35,439 nt of DNA from Bacillota bacterium (GTDB lineage Bacteria > Bacillota_I > Bacilli_A > RF39 > UBA660), in the NCBI GenBank assembly GCA_015059195.1, contig SVAW01000004.1, positions 1-35,439 of the forward strand, read 5' to 3'. The notes below the pieces were generated by a model. That model did not search any database, was not told the origin of the DNA, and was given only the letters and a program-made list of their open reading frames with translations. The translations under genes were made by a program, and so were the position numbers. Positions 1 to 9,931 of this stretch are shown here, one piece after another (the first letter of the stretch is position 1; every line of letters begins with the position of its first letter).

Positions 1-2
1 AT

Positions 3-92
3 ATTGTTTATGATAATAATTATTTACGTCCAAGTTATGCATTAAATTATAAAACCCCAAATGAGTATAAATCTCATTTAGGGTTTAACTAG
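3..92 (+). pseudogene. C-terminal tail of an IS transposase / integrase-core (rve) protein, truncated by window start
   Basis: Frame 3 reads IVYDNNYLRPSYALNYKTPNEYKSHLGFN*, matching the typical YNNxRPHSALNYxTPNEY tail of IS3-type integrase domains; the rest lies outside the window, so intactness is unknown. Confidence 0.6.
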
Positions 93-126
93 AACTTTTT
101 GTGTCTACTTTTTATTGACAAGTTCA
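93..126 (+). mobile_element. Putative right end (terminal inverted repeat) of the IS whose transposase ends at 92
   Basis: TTTTTGTGTCTACTTTTTATTGACAAGTTCA directly after the transposase stop; the edge reads TGAACTTGTCAATAAAAAGTAGACA on the minus strand, like IS3-family ends; the other end is not visible. Confidence 0.4.
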
Positions 127-351
127 ACCTAAGGACAAAGTGTTTTTCTTTATGTTTTTTCTATTTGTAATAATATCTTTTAACTCAACAATTTTAACAA
201 TCCCACTCACTAAATAAATAGCGCTTATAAAAAATACATAAAACCAAAATACCGGACTAGTTAAATTTAATGGTGGTAATAAAAAGTAATACATTACTAA
301 TGCTATACCTACAGTAAGCAAAACTCTTAAAAACCATACTTTACTTTTCAT
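124..351 (-). CDS. Small membrane protein, probably 3'-truncated by the IS
   Basis: 75-aa ORF with two hydrophobic segments; its TGA stop coincides with the putative IS edge. Confidence 0.5.
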   Translation of the reverse strand: MKSKVWFLRVLLTVGIALVMYYFLLPPLNLTSPVFWFYVFFISAIYLVSGIVKIVELKDIITNRKNIKKNTLSLG

Positions 352-692
352 AAAATACCCTCTTTCTCATTTTTTAAATATTCTTGTATAACATTATATA
401 CACAAGAATAACTACGTCTACCATAAAACCTACAAAACTTTCTAATGCTTGCATTTGACCTCTTATAAAGACTAATAATTTTTTGTTTTTCATCCTCACT
501 TATGGCATTAATAGGTTTCCTATTTTTATTGCCATGTTCTAAAGAAACTGTTCCCTCAATTATCTCTTTCTTTAATTTTAAAATATATTTTGGATGATAT
601 CCTGTTATTTCTGCAATCTCATTATAAGTGTAAAATGAATTGTTACTCAATTTTTTTCTAATTAAGGCTATTGCCTCTTCTTTTGATTTCAT
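348..692 (-). CDS. HTH protein resembling the N-terminal part of IS1202-type transposases
   Basis: YTYNEIAEITGYHPKYILKLKKEI...HGNKNRKPINAISEDEKQKIISLYKRSNASIRKFCRFYGRRSYS; ATGA overlap with the downstream ORF. Confidence 0.55.
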   Translation of the reverse strand: MKSKEEAIALIRKKLSNNSFYTYNEIAEITGYHPKYILKLKKEIIEGTVSLEHGNKNRKPINAISEDEKQKIISLYKRSNASIRKFCRFYGRRSYSCVYNVIQEYLKNEKEGIL

Positions 693-751
693 ACTATCAC
701 CGAACTAATTTTAACATAAAAGTAACTTTTTTGCAAGATAATGACAGTTTG

Positions 752-3700
752 CTATATTTCTGCAAATTCCTCATCAAAAATGGAGTACAAGTAAATATTT
801 ATGCGCTTATTAGTGATTGTTGAAATATATTTTTTGTAGCCCTTTAATTGATTTATATAAGCATCATCGTCAATCTTTCTTAATTTATAGTCGATAATAT
901 CTATGTGATCCTCATACTCAATCATTAAATCGATAATTCCGTGATATAAAGTATTTGCTTCTTCATACATGAATTCATATTCCTGAAATATTTTAGAATT
1001 TTCAATATTCTTTAATTTTGAATAGAAAGACTTTATTTTGTTTCGGTAATATTCATTTTCTATACTTTCAAAATCAGGATTATAAAAATCTAAATTTTCT
1101 AAAATCATATGTAGATCTAACCCTAAGTTGATATTAGATATTTCTTCTTTTGTCATTAATTCATGAGTTTTTTTAGAAAATGATGTTTCACAAGCATACT
1201 CTAACTCCACATTTAATTCATTTACAACAATTTGAGAAGAATCATTATCAACTAAATCACTAAAATCTCTATTTATAATCAGCTGATAATCTTTAGTTAA
1301 ACGTAAATCATTAAAGTCTATGTCATTAGAGTAATTTTCTACTAAGTTTCCTAGTGAATAAATCATATCCGCAAAGCTTCGATATTTTAATCTTTTTTCT
1401 TTTGGGATTATTTTTTCCACAATAAAATTATTTTCTTTTTCAGGCAAAATCAATATGATTTTTTCTCGAGCCCTAGTTAAAGCAACATACAATAATCTAA
1501 TCTTTTCTGAAACCTCTTCACTTAAAAATCTATCTTTTAATAAATCCTTAAGAATTGTTTCACTAACACCTTCTTCAAAATATGGTAATATTATCCCAAA
1601 ATAATTATCAAAAATTATTTTTTCTTTTAAATCACTTATATTAAAAGATTTATAAAGTCCACTAAAATAACAAATAGGATATTCTAACCCCTTTGATTTA
1701 TGTATTGTCATTATTTTAACTGCATCTACATTTTCTAAAGCGGAACTATATTTCATTTGATAGTTTTCTTCATCAATTATGTTCAAATAATCTATGAACT
1801 GATCACAATCATACCCTAAAGCGGATAATTCATTACTCAAATTGTACAGCTGTTCAATATGTATAATGGTTTGTTTAATATCTCCTATTTTAATTAATGT
1901 TTCATACAAATTAAATTCATCAATCACTACATCAAGCAACATATTGGGAGTTATACTTTCAAGGTTTTCAGCTATATGTGAGCATCTAATAAATAATTCT
2001 TCCTCATATAATAAATTATCATTAAGTACATCATAAATTTTTTGATCCGACATCTCACATATAAAACTACGAGCCACACTGGCAAATAAATATCGAAATT
2101 TCTTATCAAAGTTTTTATTCTTAATTTGTTTGATTAAAGAAAGTAAATTACTTATCACAAGATTATCCATAGCATTATTGATAACTTCATCTTTATATAA
2201 AACTAAAGGAATTCCATAATATTCAAATACTTTTTTGTATAGTTCAAAATCTGTTGTTCGATCCATGAGAACTGCGAAGTCACTATAACAACAATCTCTT
2301 AACTTAATATCTTTTTTATCAAAAATCTGATATTTATTATTAATCTTATTTCTAATGTCCTCCGCTATTATAAATGCTTCAATTTCATTTTTATCAAATT
2401 CAAAATTATTAGCATCATAACGAATTATTTCCATATTATTGCTTTCCGAACTCATATATGATTTATTTCCAAATATCATCTTATGCTCTTTAGAATATTC
2501 GGCTCCCCCAACAATATCATCCATTATATATTCAAATATTAAATTAATATTATTTATCACTTCTTCTCTAGAACGAAAGTTTCTATTTAAATCAATTTTA
2601 ATTCCACCTTGATTATTAGAATAATTGTCATATTTATTTTTGAAAATATATGGATTAGCATTACGGAAACGATATATAGATTGTTTAACATCTCCCACCA
2701 TATACACATTATTATTCTCAATTAATTTAATAAATGTCTCTTGAATATCACTAGTATCTTGATATTCATCTACTAAAATTTCATTAAATGTTTCCTTAAC
2801 TTCTAAACAAATATCTTTGTTAATTGATAAAATCTTAATTGCTAATATTGCGATATCATTAAACTCATACATATTATTTTGAAATTTAAAACTCTCAATT
2901 TTCGCACCCAACTCAAGTAGTATTTCAATTATAATTTCTGCATATTCTCGAGTCTGATATATGCTGGATTTCATTTCACTAATATCACTATATTTTAAAT
3001 ACCCTTTAAAAACCTTAATTAAATCATTTAATGCTTCTTTTTTAATCTTTAACTCATCATCGCTTCCTTGCGGTAACCTTGGTAATTTAATATTACTATT
3101 TAACACAAACCCATCATATGAACTACTAGAAAATAAAGGTAACAAGGCTGCCTCAAATTTAGTATATGTGTCACTATCTACATAATATAATAAATCATTT
3201 AATGCCTCTTTTATCTCTCCTATCTTACTAGATATTAAACTCAGATATTCATCGACAAACATATTGATGTTTGAGTCACAGTAGTACTTTGAAATGTATG
3301 TTTCCAAATATTCGGATGAATCTACCTTCATATCTAGCTTATTTCTAATATTTAGAATATATTTTCTAATCTCACTATCATCCTTAACACATTGCTCATT
3401 AATTAGCCTAATAAACTTAGGATTTTCTTCACCATATAGCCGTTCAAATATCTCGTCCAATATTTTCTTTTTTTCTATCAGTAAAACATTTTCATTGCCA
3501 ATATTAATACCTGGCGGAACATTGATCAAATAATGATACTTTTTCACTAACGTTAGAGCAAAACTATCAAACGTAGTGATATAAGCACAATCTAGAAGTT
3601 TTAACTGCTCAGCAAGCCCTTCCTTAATTATAGCCTTTCTTATTCTTTCTTTCATTTCATTAGCGGCAGCTTTGGTAAAAGTTAAAACTAACAATCTATC

Positions 3701-3853
3701 TATTGAAATCCCACTTTTTATTTTGGTAATAACACGTTCAGTTAAAACCGCTGTTTTTCCACTACCAGCTCCTGCACTAACAATTATGTTAGAACCAGAC
3801 CTATTAATGGCTTCTAATTGCTCATTCGTCCAACTAGGCATTATTATCACCAC
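752..3853 (-). CDS. addA: ATP-dependent helicase/nuclease subunit A (AddA); likely start is MPSW at about 3841
   Basis: Walker A SAGAGSGKTAVLTERV, VDEYQDTSDIQ, GDVKQSIYRFRNANP, MTIHKSKGLEYP, LLYVALTRAREK, C-terminal nuclease motif GIIDLMIEYEDHIDIIDYK. Confidence 0.94.
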   Translation of the reverse strand: MVIIMPSWTNEQLEAINRSGSNIIVSAGAGSGKTAVLTERVITKIKSGISIDRLLVLTFTKAAANEMKERIRKAIIKEGLAEQLKLLDCAYITTFDSFALTLVKKYHYLINVPPGINIGNENVLLIEKKKILDEIFERLYGEENPKFIRLINEQCVKDDSEIRKYILNIRNKLDMKVDSSEYLETYISKYYCDSNINMFVDEYLSLISSKIGEIKEALNDLLYYVDSDTYTKFEAALLPLFSSSSYDGFVLNSNIKLPRLPQGSDDELKIKKEALNDLIKVFKGYLKYSDISEMKSSIYQTREYAEIIIEILLELGAKIESFKFQNNMYEFNDIAILAIKILSINKDICLEVKETFNEILVDEYQDTSDIQETFIKLIENNNVYMVGDVKQSIYRFRNANPYIFKNKYDNYSNNQGGIKIDLNRNFRSREEVINNINLIFEYIMDDIVGGAEYSKEHKMIFGNKSYMSSESNNMEIIRYDANNFEFDKNEIEAFIIAEDIRNKINNKYQIFDKKDIKLRDCCYSDFAVLMDRTTDFELYKKVFEYYGIPLVLYKDEVINNAMDNLVISNLLSLIKQIKNKNFDKKFRYLFASVARSFICEMSDQKIYDVLNDNLLYEEELFIRCSHIAENLESITPNMLLDVVIDEFNLYETLIKIGDIKQTIIHIEQLYNLSNELSALGYDCDQFIDYLNIIDEENYQMKYSSALENVDAVKIMTIHKSKGLEYPICYFSGLYKSFNISDLKEKIIFDNYFGIILPYFEEGVSETILKDLLKDRFLSEEVSEKIRLLYVALTRAREKIILILPEKENNFIVEKIIPKEKRLKYRSFADMIYSLGNLVENYSNDIDFNDLRLTKDYQLIINRDFSDLVDNDSSQIVVNELNVELEYACETSFSKKTHELMTKEEISNINLGLDLHMILENLDFYNPDFESIENEYYRNKIKSFYSKLKNIENSKIFQEYEFMYEEANTLYHGIIDLMIEYEDHIDIIDYKLRKIDDDAYINQLKGYKKYISTITNKRINIYLYSIFDEEFAEI

Positions 3854-6167
3854 CCAAAAAGCTTAAATCTTTGATTTCTTCTAAATAAACTAAATCTTTA
3901 TTGTTCATATAACATATATCTTTAAATTGGCAAAAAGCACAACCTACATTTTCTTTATCAATATATTTGGGATTAATATCAAAATTGTTGCTTTTAATAT
4001 TTTGTAAAGCATAATCAATTTTTTGATTAACCACGTTAATAAGATTATCTATTTCTCTATCAGCCAGAGTTTTAGAGTAAGCATAAAATCCATTATTTCC
4101 CACTTTCATTCCTTTGATTAAATCACTATCCATATAGGTTTTATCGAACTGACTTAGTTTTTCTTCATTCGAAAGAGAATAGCCTTGAAGTTTTAATAAT
4201 TCTTGGCGTTGCATATCTAATGTTTTTGTTTTATCCTTAACAATTAGACTGGGTAATATTTTTTGTAAATAAAATCCAACTACTTCCAAATTAGGATATT
4301 TATTTTTAATTAAATATAAATAAATAGGCAATTGTAAATTCAAACCATATATGACATTATTCAATTTTAATTCAGGATTTCCTGTTTTATAATCTACAAT
4401 AGCGCCCAAATTACGTGCTTTATTAACCATAATTTTATCTATAATGCCTACAAATTTTGTATCATTAGAAATATCAATTTCTATTTTGGTTTCATACTCT
4501 TCATTAGTAAAAGAAGTATACTCACTTTGCACATCCAAAATATCAAATATATGTTTTAACTCCTCTTTACCTTTAGCCAGGAAAAATTTTTCTTTATTGG
4601 ATAATTCTTTTTTATTATTCGTTAAAAATAAATCCCAAGACTCGTCTAAAGAAAGTTCTTTTCTTTTAGATAGGCAAAAATGAAATAAGGAACCTAAATA
4701 ATTTGCAAAATTTTCTTCGTATATATTTAGCTTCAAAACAGATGATACATAATATCTAAATGCGCACTTATAATAATTATCAATACTTGAATAAGATAAC
4801 ATTAAATGCTCATTATTTCTATTTATCCCCTTAAAACTATTATTAAAAGTTCGATATTCAATGTTTTTATAATTAGAATATAATTTAGTTAAATCGCTAG
4901 TTTTTGTGCCATACTTTAAATAGTTATCCAAACTTTTACCTAAGGTCAGCTTATTACTAATATTTGAATATTTATACTCGTTATTTTTCTTTGTGACACA
5001 ATAATTTAAAATACTATTGATTGTGGATAATCCATTATCTCCGGATTTGTTATAACTTATCCACATATTTTTAGTATTTTGGATGACCCTTAGACAAATT
5101 TTACGGTGGATTTCATTCTTTTCAACAGTTATATTTAAATTAAGCTCTCGCTTCAATTCATTATTTAAGTAATCTTCATCTCGTTCAAGTATAGGAAGGG
5201 CACCTTGATTAAAACCAACAACAAAAACATAATCTTTATCATTTGGTCGATACGCCTCAAAATCTTCAATTCTAACCGCATTAGAAATTTGTGGTTGCTC
5301 GATTCTTGCATTCATAAAATCATGTGTTAATAAATCTTTAATTAACACATAGTCATTCATCCATGTATATTTATTACAGATATCTACAATTTTGTTATAA
5401 ATAGCCAAATTATTAGCTTTATTTAGATCAAAATTATCTCTAATCAAAGATAAAGTAATATTTATGTCAGATTTAAGATGATTCAAGAAAAATGTTACTA
5501 TTTCTGTTGAAAACATTGAGTTTGTTTCTATATTGTTCATTGGTATATTATATAATTTAAATACTCTTTTTAACGGAATTATATAGTCTCTGCCAACATT
5601 TAGTAAAGTAATATCGGAAATGTTTGTTCCCTCGTTTATTAATTCGCATATTTGTTCCGCAACAAATTCTAACTCATCATTAATATCGTTAAATTCATAA
5701 ATGTTATGTTGATATGTTTTATTATAAACATCATTAACAACTTGAACATTAGTAAGAAGTTTAACATCTTCTATAATCTTTTCATGGAACTGACTTTCCG
5801 GTATTTCATAAAATATGACATGATTCCTTTTTAATCTGTTCTTAAACCCCTGGTTATAGATTAATAAGCCTTTTTTATCCAAATGTTTTTTTAGTTCATT
5901 TAACTTATTTAATTTTTCAAACTGATATTCTCTATCCTCTATAAAACGAAGATTATTTAAATACATTAAAGCTACTCCATATTTTAAGTGATATTCACTC
6001 ATAAGATAATATATAGCTCGCTCATCAAAGCTAAACAATAAGTTATCTATAAAAAAATCAAGCGTGATAACAGTGATCTTTTTTAAATTTTTACTCAGTT
6101 CTAAAAGTACTTTTTCTTTTAAACTGGCCGGAACCACTATAATAGAATTTTCTTCAACATTCTTCAT
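3834..6167 (-). CDS. addB: ATP-dependent nuclease subunit B (AddB), short form
   Basis: Upstream of and overlapping addA; C-terminal nuclease GIIDKIMVN...AIVDYKTG; CAFCQFKDIC (Cx2Cx5C) plus upstream YKCAFRYYV cysteine as in Fe-S AddB. Confidence 0.9.
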   Translation of the reverse strand: MKNVEENSIIVVPASLKEKVLLELSKNLKKITVITLDFFIDNLLFSFDERAIYYLMSEYHLKYGVALMYLNNLRFIEDREYQFEKLNKLNELKKHLDKKGLLIYNQGFKNRLKRNHVIFYEIPESQFHEKIIEDVKLLTNVQVVNDVYNKTYQHNIYEFNDINDELEFVAEQICELINEGTNISDITLLNVGRDYIIPLKRVFKLYNIPMNNIETNSMFSTEIVTFFLNHLKSDINITLSLIRDNFDLNKANNLAIYNKIVDICNKYTWMNDYVLIKDLLTHDFMNARIEQPQISNAVRIEDFEAYRPNDKDYVFVVGFNQGALPILERDEDYLNNELKRELNLNITVEKNEIHRKICLRVIQNTKNMWISYNKSGDNGLSTINSILNYCVTKKNNEYKYSNISNKLTLGKSLDNYLKYGTKTSDLTKLYSNYKNIEYRTFNNSFKGINRNNEHLMLSYSSIDNYYKCAFRYYVSSVLKLNIYEENFANYLGSLFHFCLSKRKELSLDESWDLFLTNNKKELSNKEKFFLAKGKEELKHIFDILDVQSEYTSFTNEEYETKIEIDISNDTKFVGIIDKIMVNKARNLGAIVDYKTGNPELKLNNVIYGLNLQLPIYLYLIKNKYPNLEVVGFYLQKILPSLIVKDKTKTLDMQRQELLKLQGYSLSNEEKLSQFDKTYMDSDLIKGMKVGNNGFYAYSKTLADREIDNLINVVNQKIDYALQNIKSNNFDINPKYIDKENVGCAFCQFKDICYMNNKDLVYLEEIKDLSFLGGDNNA

Positions 6168-6202
6168 ATTATCACCTCATATTAATTATAACATATTTAC
6201 AT

Positions 6203-6225
6203 AAAAAAACTTCCCCAAGGAAGTT
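6203..6225 (-). terminator. Rho-independent terminator downstream of the pseudouridine synthase gene
   Basis: Minus strand AACTTCC-TTGG-GGAAGTT followed by a T-run. Confidence 0.75.
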
Positions 6226-6294
6226 CGTTATTAATTAGAAAATAACAACACAATACACTACTAACCATAAATCTGTTTTTTAATATTAAATATA

Positions 6295-7026
6295 CTATTG
6301 CATATCTTTCTTATTAGTAGAATCTACAGATTCAAACATATTTTGAAATTGCATCGGAATTGTACATTCGAACGTAATAAGTTTATGTGTTATTGGATGT
6401 TCTAATTCTAAAATATTCGCATGTAATCCTAATCTTTTTAGCGGGTTGGTTTTAGCACCATATTTTTTATCACCAATAATTGGATGTCCAATATCATTCA
6501 TATGTACTCTGATTTGATTCTTTCTTCCAGTTAATATCTTGATGTTTAGTAAACTATAACTTTTACTCACATTTAATACAGAGTACTTAGTGATAGCTAA
6601 TTTACCATCATTTGGTTTATTGCTTGTGTACGAAGTAAAGTTAGTTCTTTCCTTAATCCAATTTTTAATTGTACCTTCTTTTTTTACTACTTTTCCCTCA
6701 ACCACAGCAACATATCCTCTGGTTTTTGCCATTCTATCCCAATTGTCTTGTAATAATTTTTTCACTCTTTCGGATTTTGCAAATACAATAAGTCCGCTAG
6801 TATCTTTGTCTAGTCTATGAACTATAAATACTTTGTTATTTTTGTTTTTTTGTTTTTCATAACTAATGACTTTATGAAAAAGAGTTTTTTCTTTTTCATT
6901 ATCTGTTGCAATAGTAAGTAGATTACTAGGCTTATTTACTACTATTATAAATTTATCTTCATATATTATATCTATTCTATCTCTTCTCATCGATTTTTTC
7001 TTCTTTCCATTTGATAGTAACATCAT
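6295..7026 (-). CDS. RluA/RluD-family pseudouridine synthase (start may be MRRDR at about 6990)
   Basis: HRLDKDTSGLIVFAKS catalytic motif; LTGRKNQIRVHMNDIGHPIIGDKKYG. Confidence 0.92.
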   Translation of the reverse strand: MMLLSNGKKKKSMRRDRIDIIYEDKFIIVVNKPSNLLTIATDNEKEKTLFHKVISYEKQKNKNNKVFIVHRLDKDTSGLIVFAKSERVKKLLQDNWDRMAKTRGYVAVVEGKVVKKEGTIKNWIKERTNFTSYTSNKPNDGKLAITKYSVLNVSKSYSLLNIKILTGRKNQIRVHMNDIGHPIIGDKKYGAKTNPLKRLGLHANILELEHPITHKLITFECTIPMQFQNMFESVDSTNKKDMQ

Positions 7027-7048
7027 TATACATTATTTTCCCAAAAGA

Positions 7049-7067
7049 AAAAAGGCTTTAAGCCTTT
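7049..7067 (-). terminator. Terminator of clpB
   Basis: AAAGGC-TTAAA-GCCTTT then T-run on minus strand; the clpB TAA lies in the loop. Confidence 0.7.
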
Positions 7068-9157
7068 CTCACACATATTTTATCATTATCAATATCTATT
7101 AGAACTGTTTCACCAAACTTAATTTCATTATTAATTAATGCTTTAGCTAAATTGGTTTCTAATTCTCTGCTCACTAATCTTTTTAACGGACGTGCACCAT
7201 AATATTCATCATACCCATTTTCAATGAAATAGGCTCTAACACTATCACTAAGTTTAATTTTTAAATTTAAGTCGATTAATCTACCCTCAATCTCTTTAAT
7301 AATCTTATCTAAGATATCGGATAATATTTCCTTACTCAACTTTTTAAATACTATTATTTCATCAATTCTATTAATAAATTCTGGGCGAAAATTCTTTTCT
7401 AACTCTTCAGTTACTTTTTCTTCGTGTCCTTCTAAGATATGTTCACTTCCTAAATTAGATGTCATAATTATAATTGTATTTTTGAAATCAACTGTTCTGC
7501 CATTAGAATCGGTTACTCTGCCATCATCTAGAATTTGAAGTAATAGATTTAAAACTTCTGGATGAGCTTTTTCTATTTCATCAAATAAAACAATACTGTA
7601 TGGATTCCTTCTAACCGCTTCAGTTAGCTGTCCACCCTCTTCATAACCTATATAACCAGGAGGAGCTCCTATAAGACGCGATACTGAAAACTTTTCCATA
7701 TATTCACTCATATCAATTCGTATCATATGTCTTTCATCATCAAATAATTCATATGCAAGTGAACGAGCTACTTCAGTTTTCCCTACACCAGTGGCCCCTA
7801 AAAAGATAAAGGACCCGATTGGACGATTTGGGTCTTTAATACCACTACGTGATTTAATAATGGCATCACTTACTAACTGTAACGCTTCATCTTGTCCCAT
7901 TACTCGTTTTCTTAAATTATCTGTTAAATTTAACAATTTTTCTTTTTCACTACTTAACAATTTAGACACTGGAATATTAGTCCATTTTGATATAACTTTA
8001 GCTATATCATCATCTGTCACTGTATCACTAAGTAACTTGTTTTTCTCTACAGAATTATATTCTTGAAGCTCTCTTTCTAACTTCGGAATAACCCCATGGC
8101 GCAATTTCGCGGCAGTTTCTAAATCATATTTATTTTCTGCTTGTTCAAGTTCAAATCTAGCCTTCTCTATCTCACTTTTTTTCTTCTTAATATCATCGTT
8201 AAGAGATTTTTCTTTGTTCCAAGAATCTGTTAGTTCTTTTTCTCTAACCTTTAATTCATCTAATGATTTATTAATCATTTCTAATCGCTTTTTAGATAGT
8301 TCATCTTTTTCTTTTTTTATGGCCTCTTTTTCTATTTGAAGTCGCATTATTTCTCTAGTTAATATATCTAAGCTTGTTGGAACTGAATCCATTTGTACTC
8401 TAATCGTTGCACATGCCTCATCAACTAAATCTATTGCCTTGTCAGGTAAAAATCTATCAGTAACATATCTATTTGAAAGTGTTGCGGCAGAAATTAATGC
8501 TTTATCTTGAATAGCCACACCGTGATGAATTTCAAATCTTTCTTTTAGGCCTCGAAGGATTGTTATAGTATCTTCTACCGAAGGTTCGCTTACTTTAATT
8601 TTTTGAAATCTTCTTTCTAATGCACCATCTTTTTCAATATATTTACGATATTCATTCAAAGTAGTAGCTCCGATAACATGAATTTCTCCACGAGCTAACA
8701 TTGGTTTTAATATATTAGAGGTATCCATTGCGCCATCTGTGGCACCGCTTCCTACAATAGTATGTATTTCATCAATAAACATGATGATATTACCTTCCGA
8801 TTTTTTTACCTCTGTTAATACATTTTTAAGTCGTTCCTCAAATTCTCCACGATATTTGGCTCCCGCAATTAAACTCGCCATATCAAGTTCCCAAATTGTT
8901 TTATTTTTTAAACTACTAGGCACATCTCCTTTAACAATTCGTAGGGCTAATCCCTCTACTATTGCTGTTTTTCCAACACCAGGTTCTCCTATTAATACGG
9001 GATTATTCTTAGTCTTCCTAGATAACACTCTAGTAATACTTCTAATTTCTTCATCTCGTCCAATGACAGGATCAATCTTATTTTTCTTGACATCTTCTAT
9101 GATATTACGCCCATATTTTTCCAAAATATTTTCCTTATTTTCATTTTGATTATACAC
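7058..9157 (-). CDS. clpB: ClpB-type AAA+ chaperone without the N-terminal domain (track start 9166; GTG at 9157 has the better spaced RBS)
   Basis: [30 protein letters not shown], two AAA modules, coiled-coil M-domain; GAGGTGA RBS before GTG. Confidence 0.95.
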   Translation of the reverse strand: MYNQNENKENILEKYGRNIIEDVKKNKIDPVIGRDEEIRSITRVLSRKTKNNPVLIGEPGVGKTAIVEGLALRIVKGDVPSSLKNKTIWELDMASLIAGAKYRGEFEERLKNVLTEVKKSEGNIIMFIDEIHTIVGSGATDGAMDTSNILKPMLARGEIHVIGATTLNEYRKYIEKDGALERRFQKIKVSEPSVEDTITILRGLKERFEIHHGVAIQDKALISAATLSNRYVTDRFLPDKAIDLVDEACATIRVQMDSVPTSLDILTREIMRLQIEKEAIKKEKDELSKKRLEMINKSLDELKVREKELTDSWNKEKSLNDDIKKKKSEIEKARFELEQAENKYDLETAAKLRHGVIPKLERELQEYNSVEKNKLLSDTVTDDDIAKVISKWTNIPVSKLLSSEKEKLLNLTDNLRKRVMGQDEALQLVSDAIIKSRSGIKDPNRPIGSFIFLGATGVGKTEVARSLAYELFDDERHMIRIDMSEYMEKFSVSRLIGAPPGYIGYEEGGQLTEAVRRNPYSIVLFDEIEKAHPEVLNLLLQILDDGRVTDSNGRTVDFKNTIIIMTSNLGSEHILEGHEEKVTEELEKNFRPEFINRIDEIIVFKKLSKEILSDILDKIIKEIEGRLIDLNLKIKLSDSVRAYFIENGYDEYYGARPLKRLVSRELETNLAKALINNEIKFGETVLIDIDNDKICVRKA

Positions 9158-9191
9158 AAATATCACCTCAATTTAATATTATACCCATATT

Positions 9192-9218
9192 TTAGCACTT
9201 GTCAAGAGAGAGTGCTAA
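9192..9218 (-). promoter_or_regulatory. CIRCE element (HrcA operator) upstream of clpB
   Basis: TTAGCACTT-N9-GAGTGCTAA; one mismatch to TTAGCACTC-N9-GAGTGCTAA. Confidence 0.93.
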
Positions 9219-9267
9219 AGATGACAAAAATTGCACTAAAAAAGCATATAATTCATATACACTTTTA

Positions 9268-9912
9268 TTAATCTGCAAAATCTTTTAACTTTCTAGTATT
9301 TCTCGGATGTCGCATTTTTATTAATGCTCTTTGTTCTTGCTTACTAATTAAAGAGGTAGAACACCCTAGCATCTCTGCTACCTCCGCTTGTGTTTTTTTA
9401 TGGATTTCATCAAGCCCATATCTTAATAAAATAATTTGTCGTTCTCTTGTAGTTAAACATTGTAAAGCATCCCTTACAACTTCTATCTTCATATCTGCAA
9501 TAATACCATTCATCATTGCTTCTGCATCTGTCCCAATTAAATCTTCAATTTTTAAATCATCACCATCTTTGCTTTGACCAATTGGTTGTTCAAAACTAAG
9601 AACGTGACTATGTTTATTATACTTCCTCAATTCCATTCTCATCCCATTTTCTATTGAAATAGAAATATAGGAACTGAATCCTTCTATAGGTTTTTCAGAA
9701 TAATTAAACTTATTAATAGCATTAAAGAGTGCTTCGGTGCCAGCCGATTTAAGTTCATCTATAGTGAGTCCTTTTCCCTTAAATCTCGTTGCGAAGTAAT
9801 AAACTAACCTACTATTTCCAACAATCAGAGCTGACAAAGCATCTTCATCTCCACACTCTCTCCACGCAATTAAGTTATTCTTTGTTTCTTCTAAACTTAA
9901 AATTTTAGCCAT
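9268..9912 (-). CDS. RNA polymerase sigma factor, sporulation SigE/SigK-like
   Basis: Region 2/3 ...LSFEQPIGQSKDGDDLKIEDLIGTDAE..., region 4 LTTRERQIILLRYGLDEIHKKTQAEVAEMLGCSTSLISKQEQRALIKMR. Confidence 0.88.
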   Translation of the reverse strand: MAKILSLEETKNNLIAWRECGDEDALSALIVGNSRLVYYFATRFKGKGLTIDELKSAGTEALFNAINKFNYSEKPIEGFSSYISISIENGMRMELRKYNKHSHVLSFEQPIGQSKDGDDLKIEDLIGTDAEAMMNGIIADMKIEVVRDALQCLTTRERQIILLRYGLDEIHKKTQAEVAEMLGCSTSLISKQEQRALIKMRHPRNTRKLKDFAD

Positions 9913-9931
9913 TGCGATTAATCCTCCATCT

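Noticed and set aside
52-86. Strong hairpin AAACCCCAAATGAG/CTCATTTAGGGTTT in the transposase tail as a separate regulatory RNA
   Set aside because: More simply part of the IS 3' end (hairpin over its last codons); nothing independent supports a separate RNA.
8739-9149. 136-aa + strand ORF antisense to clpB
   Set aside because: Shadow ORF of a conserved AAA+ coding region.
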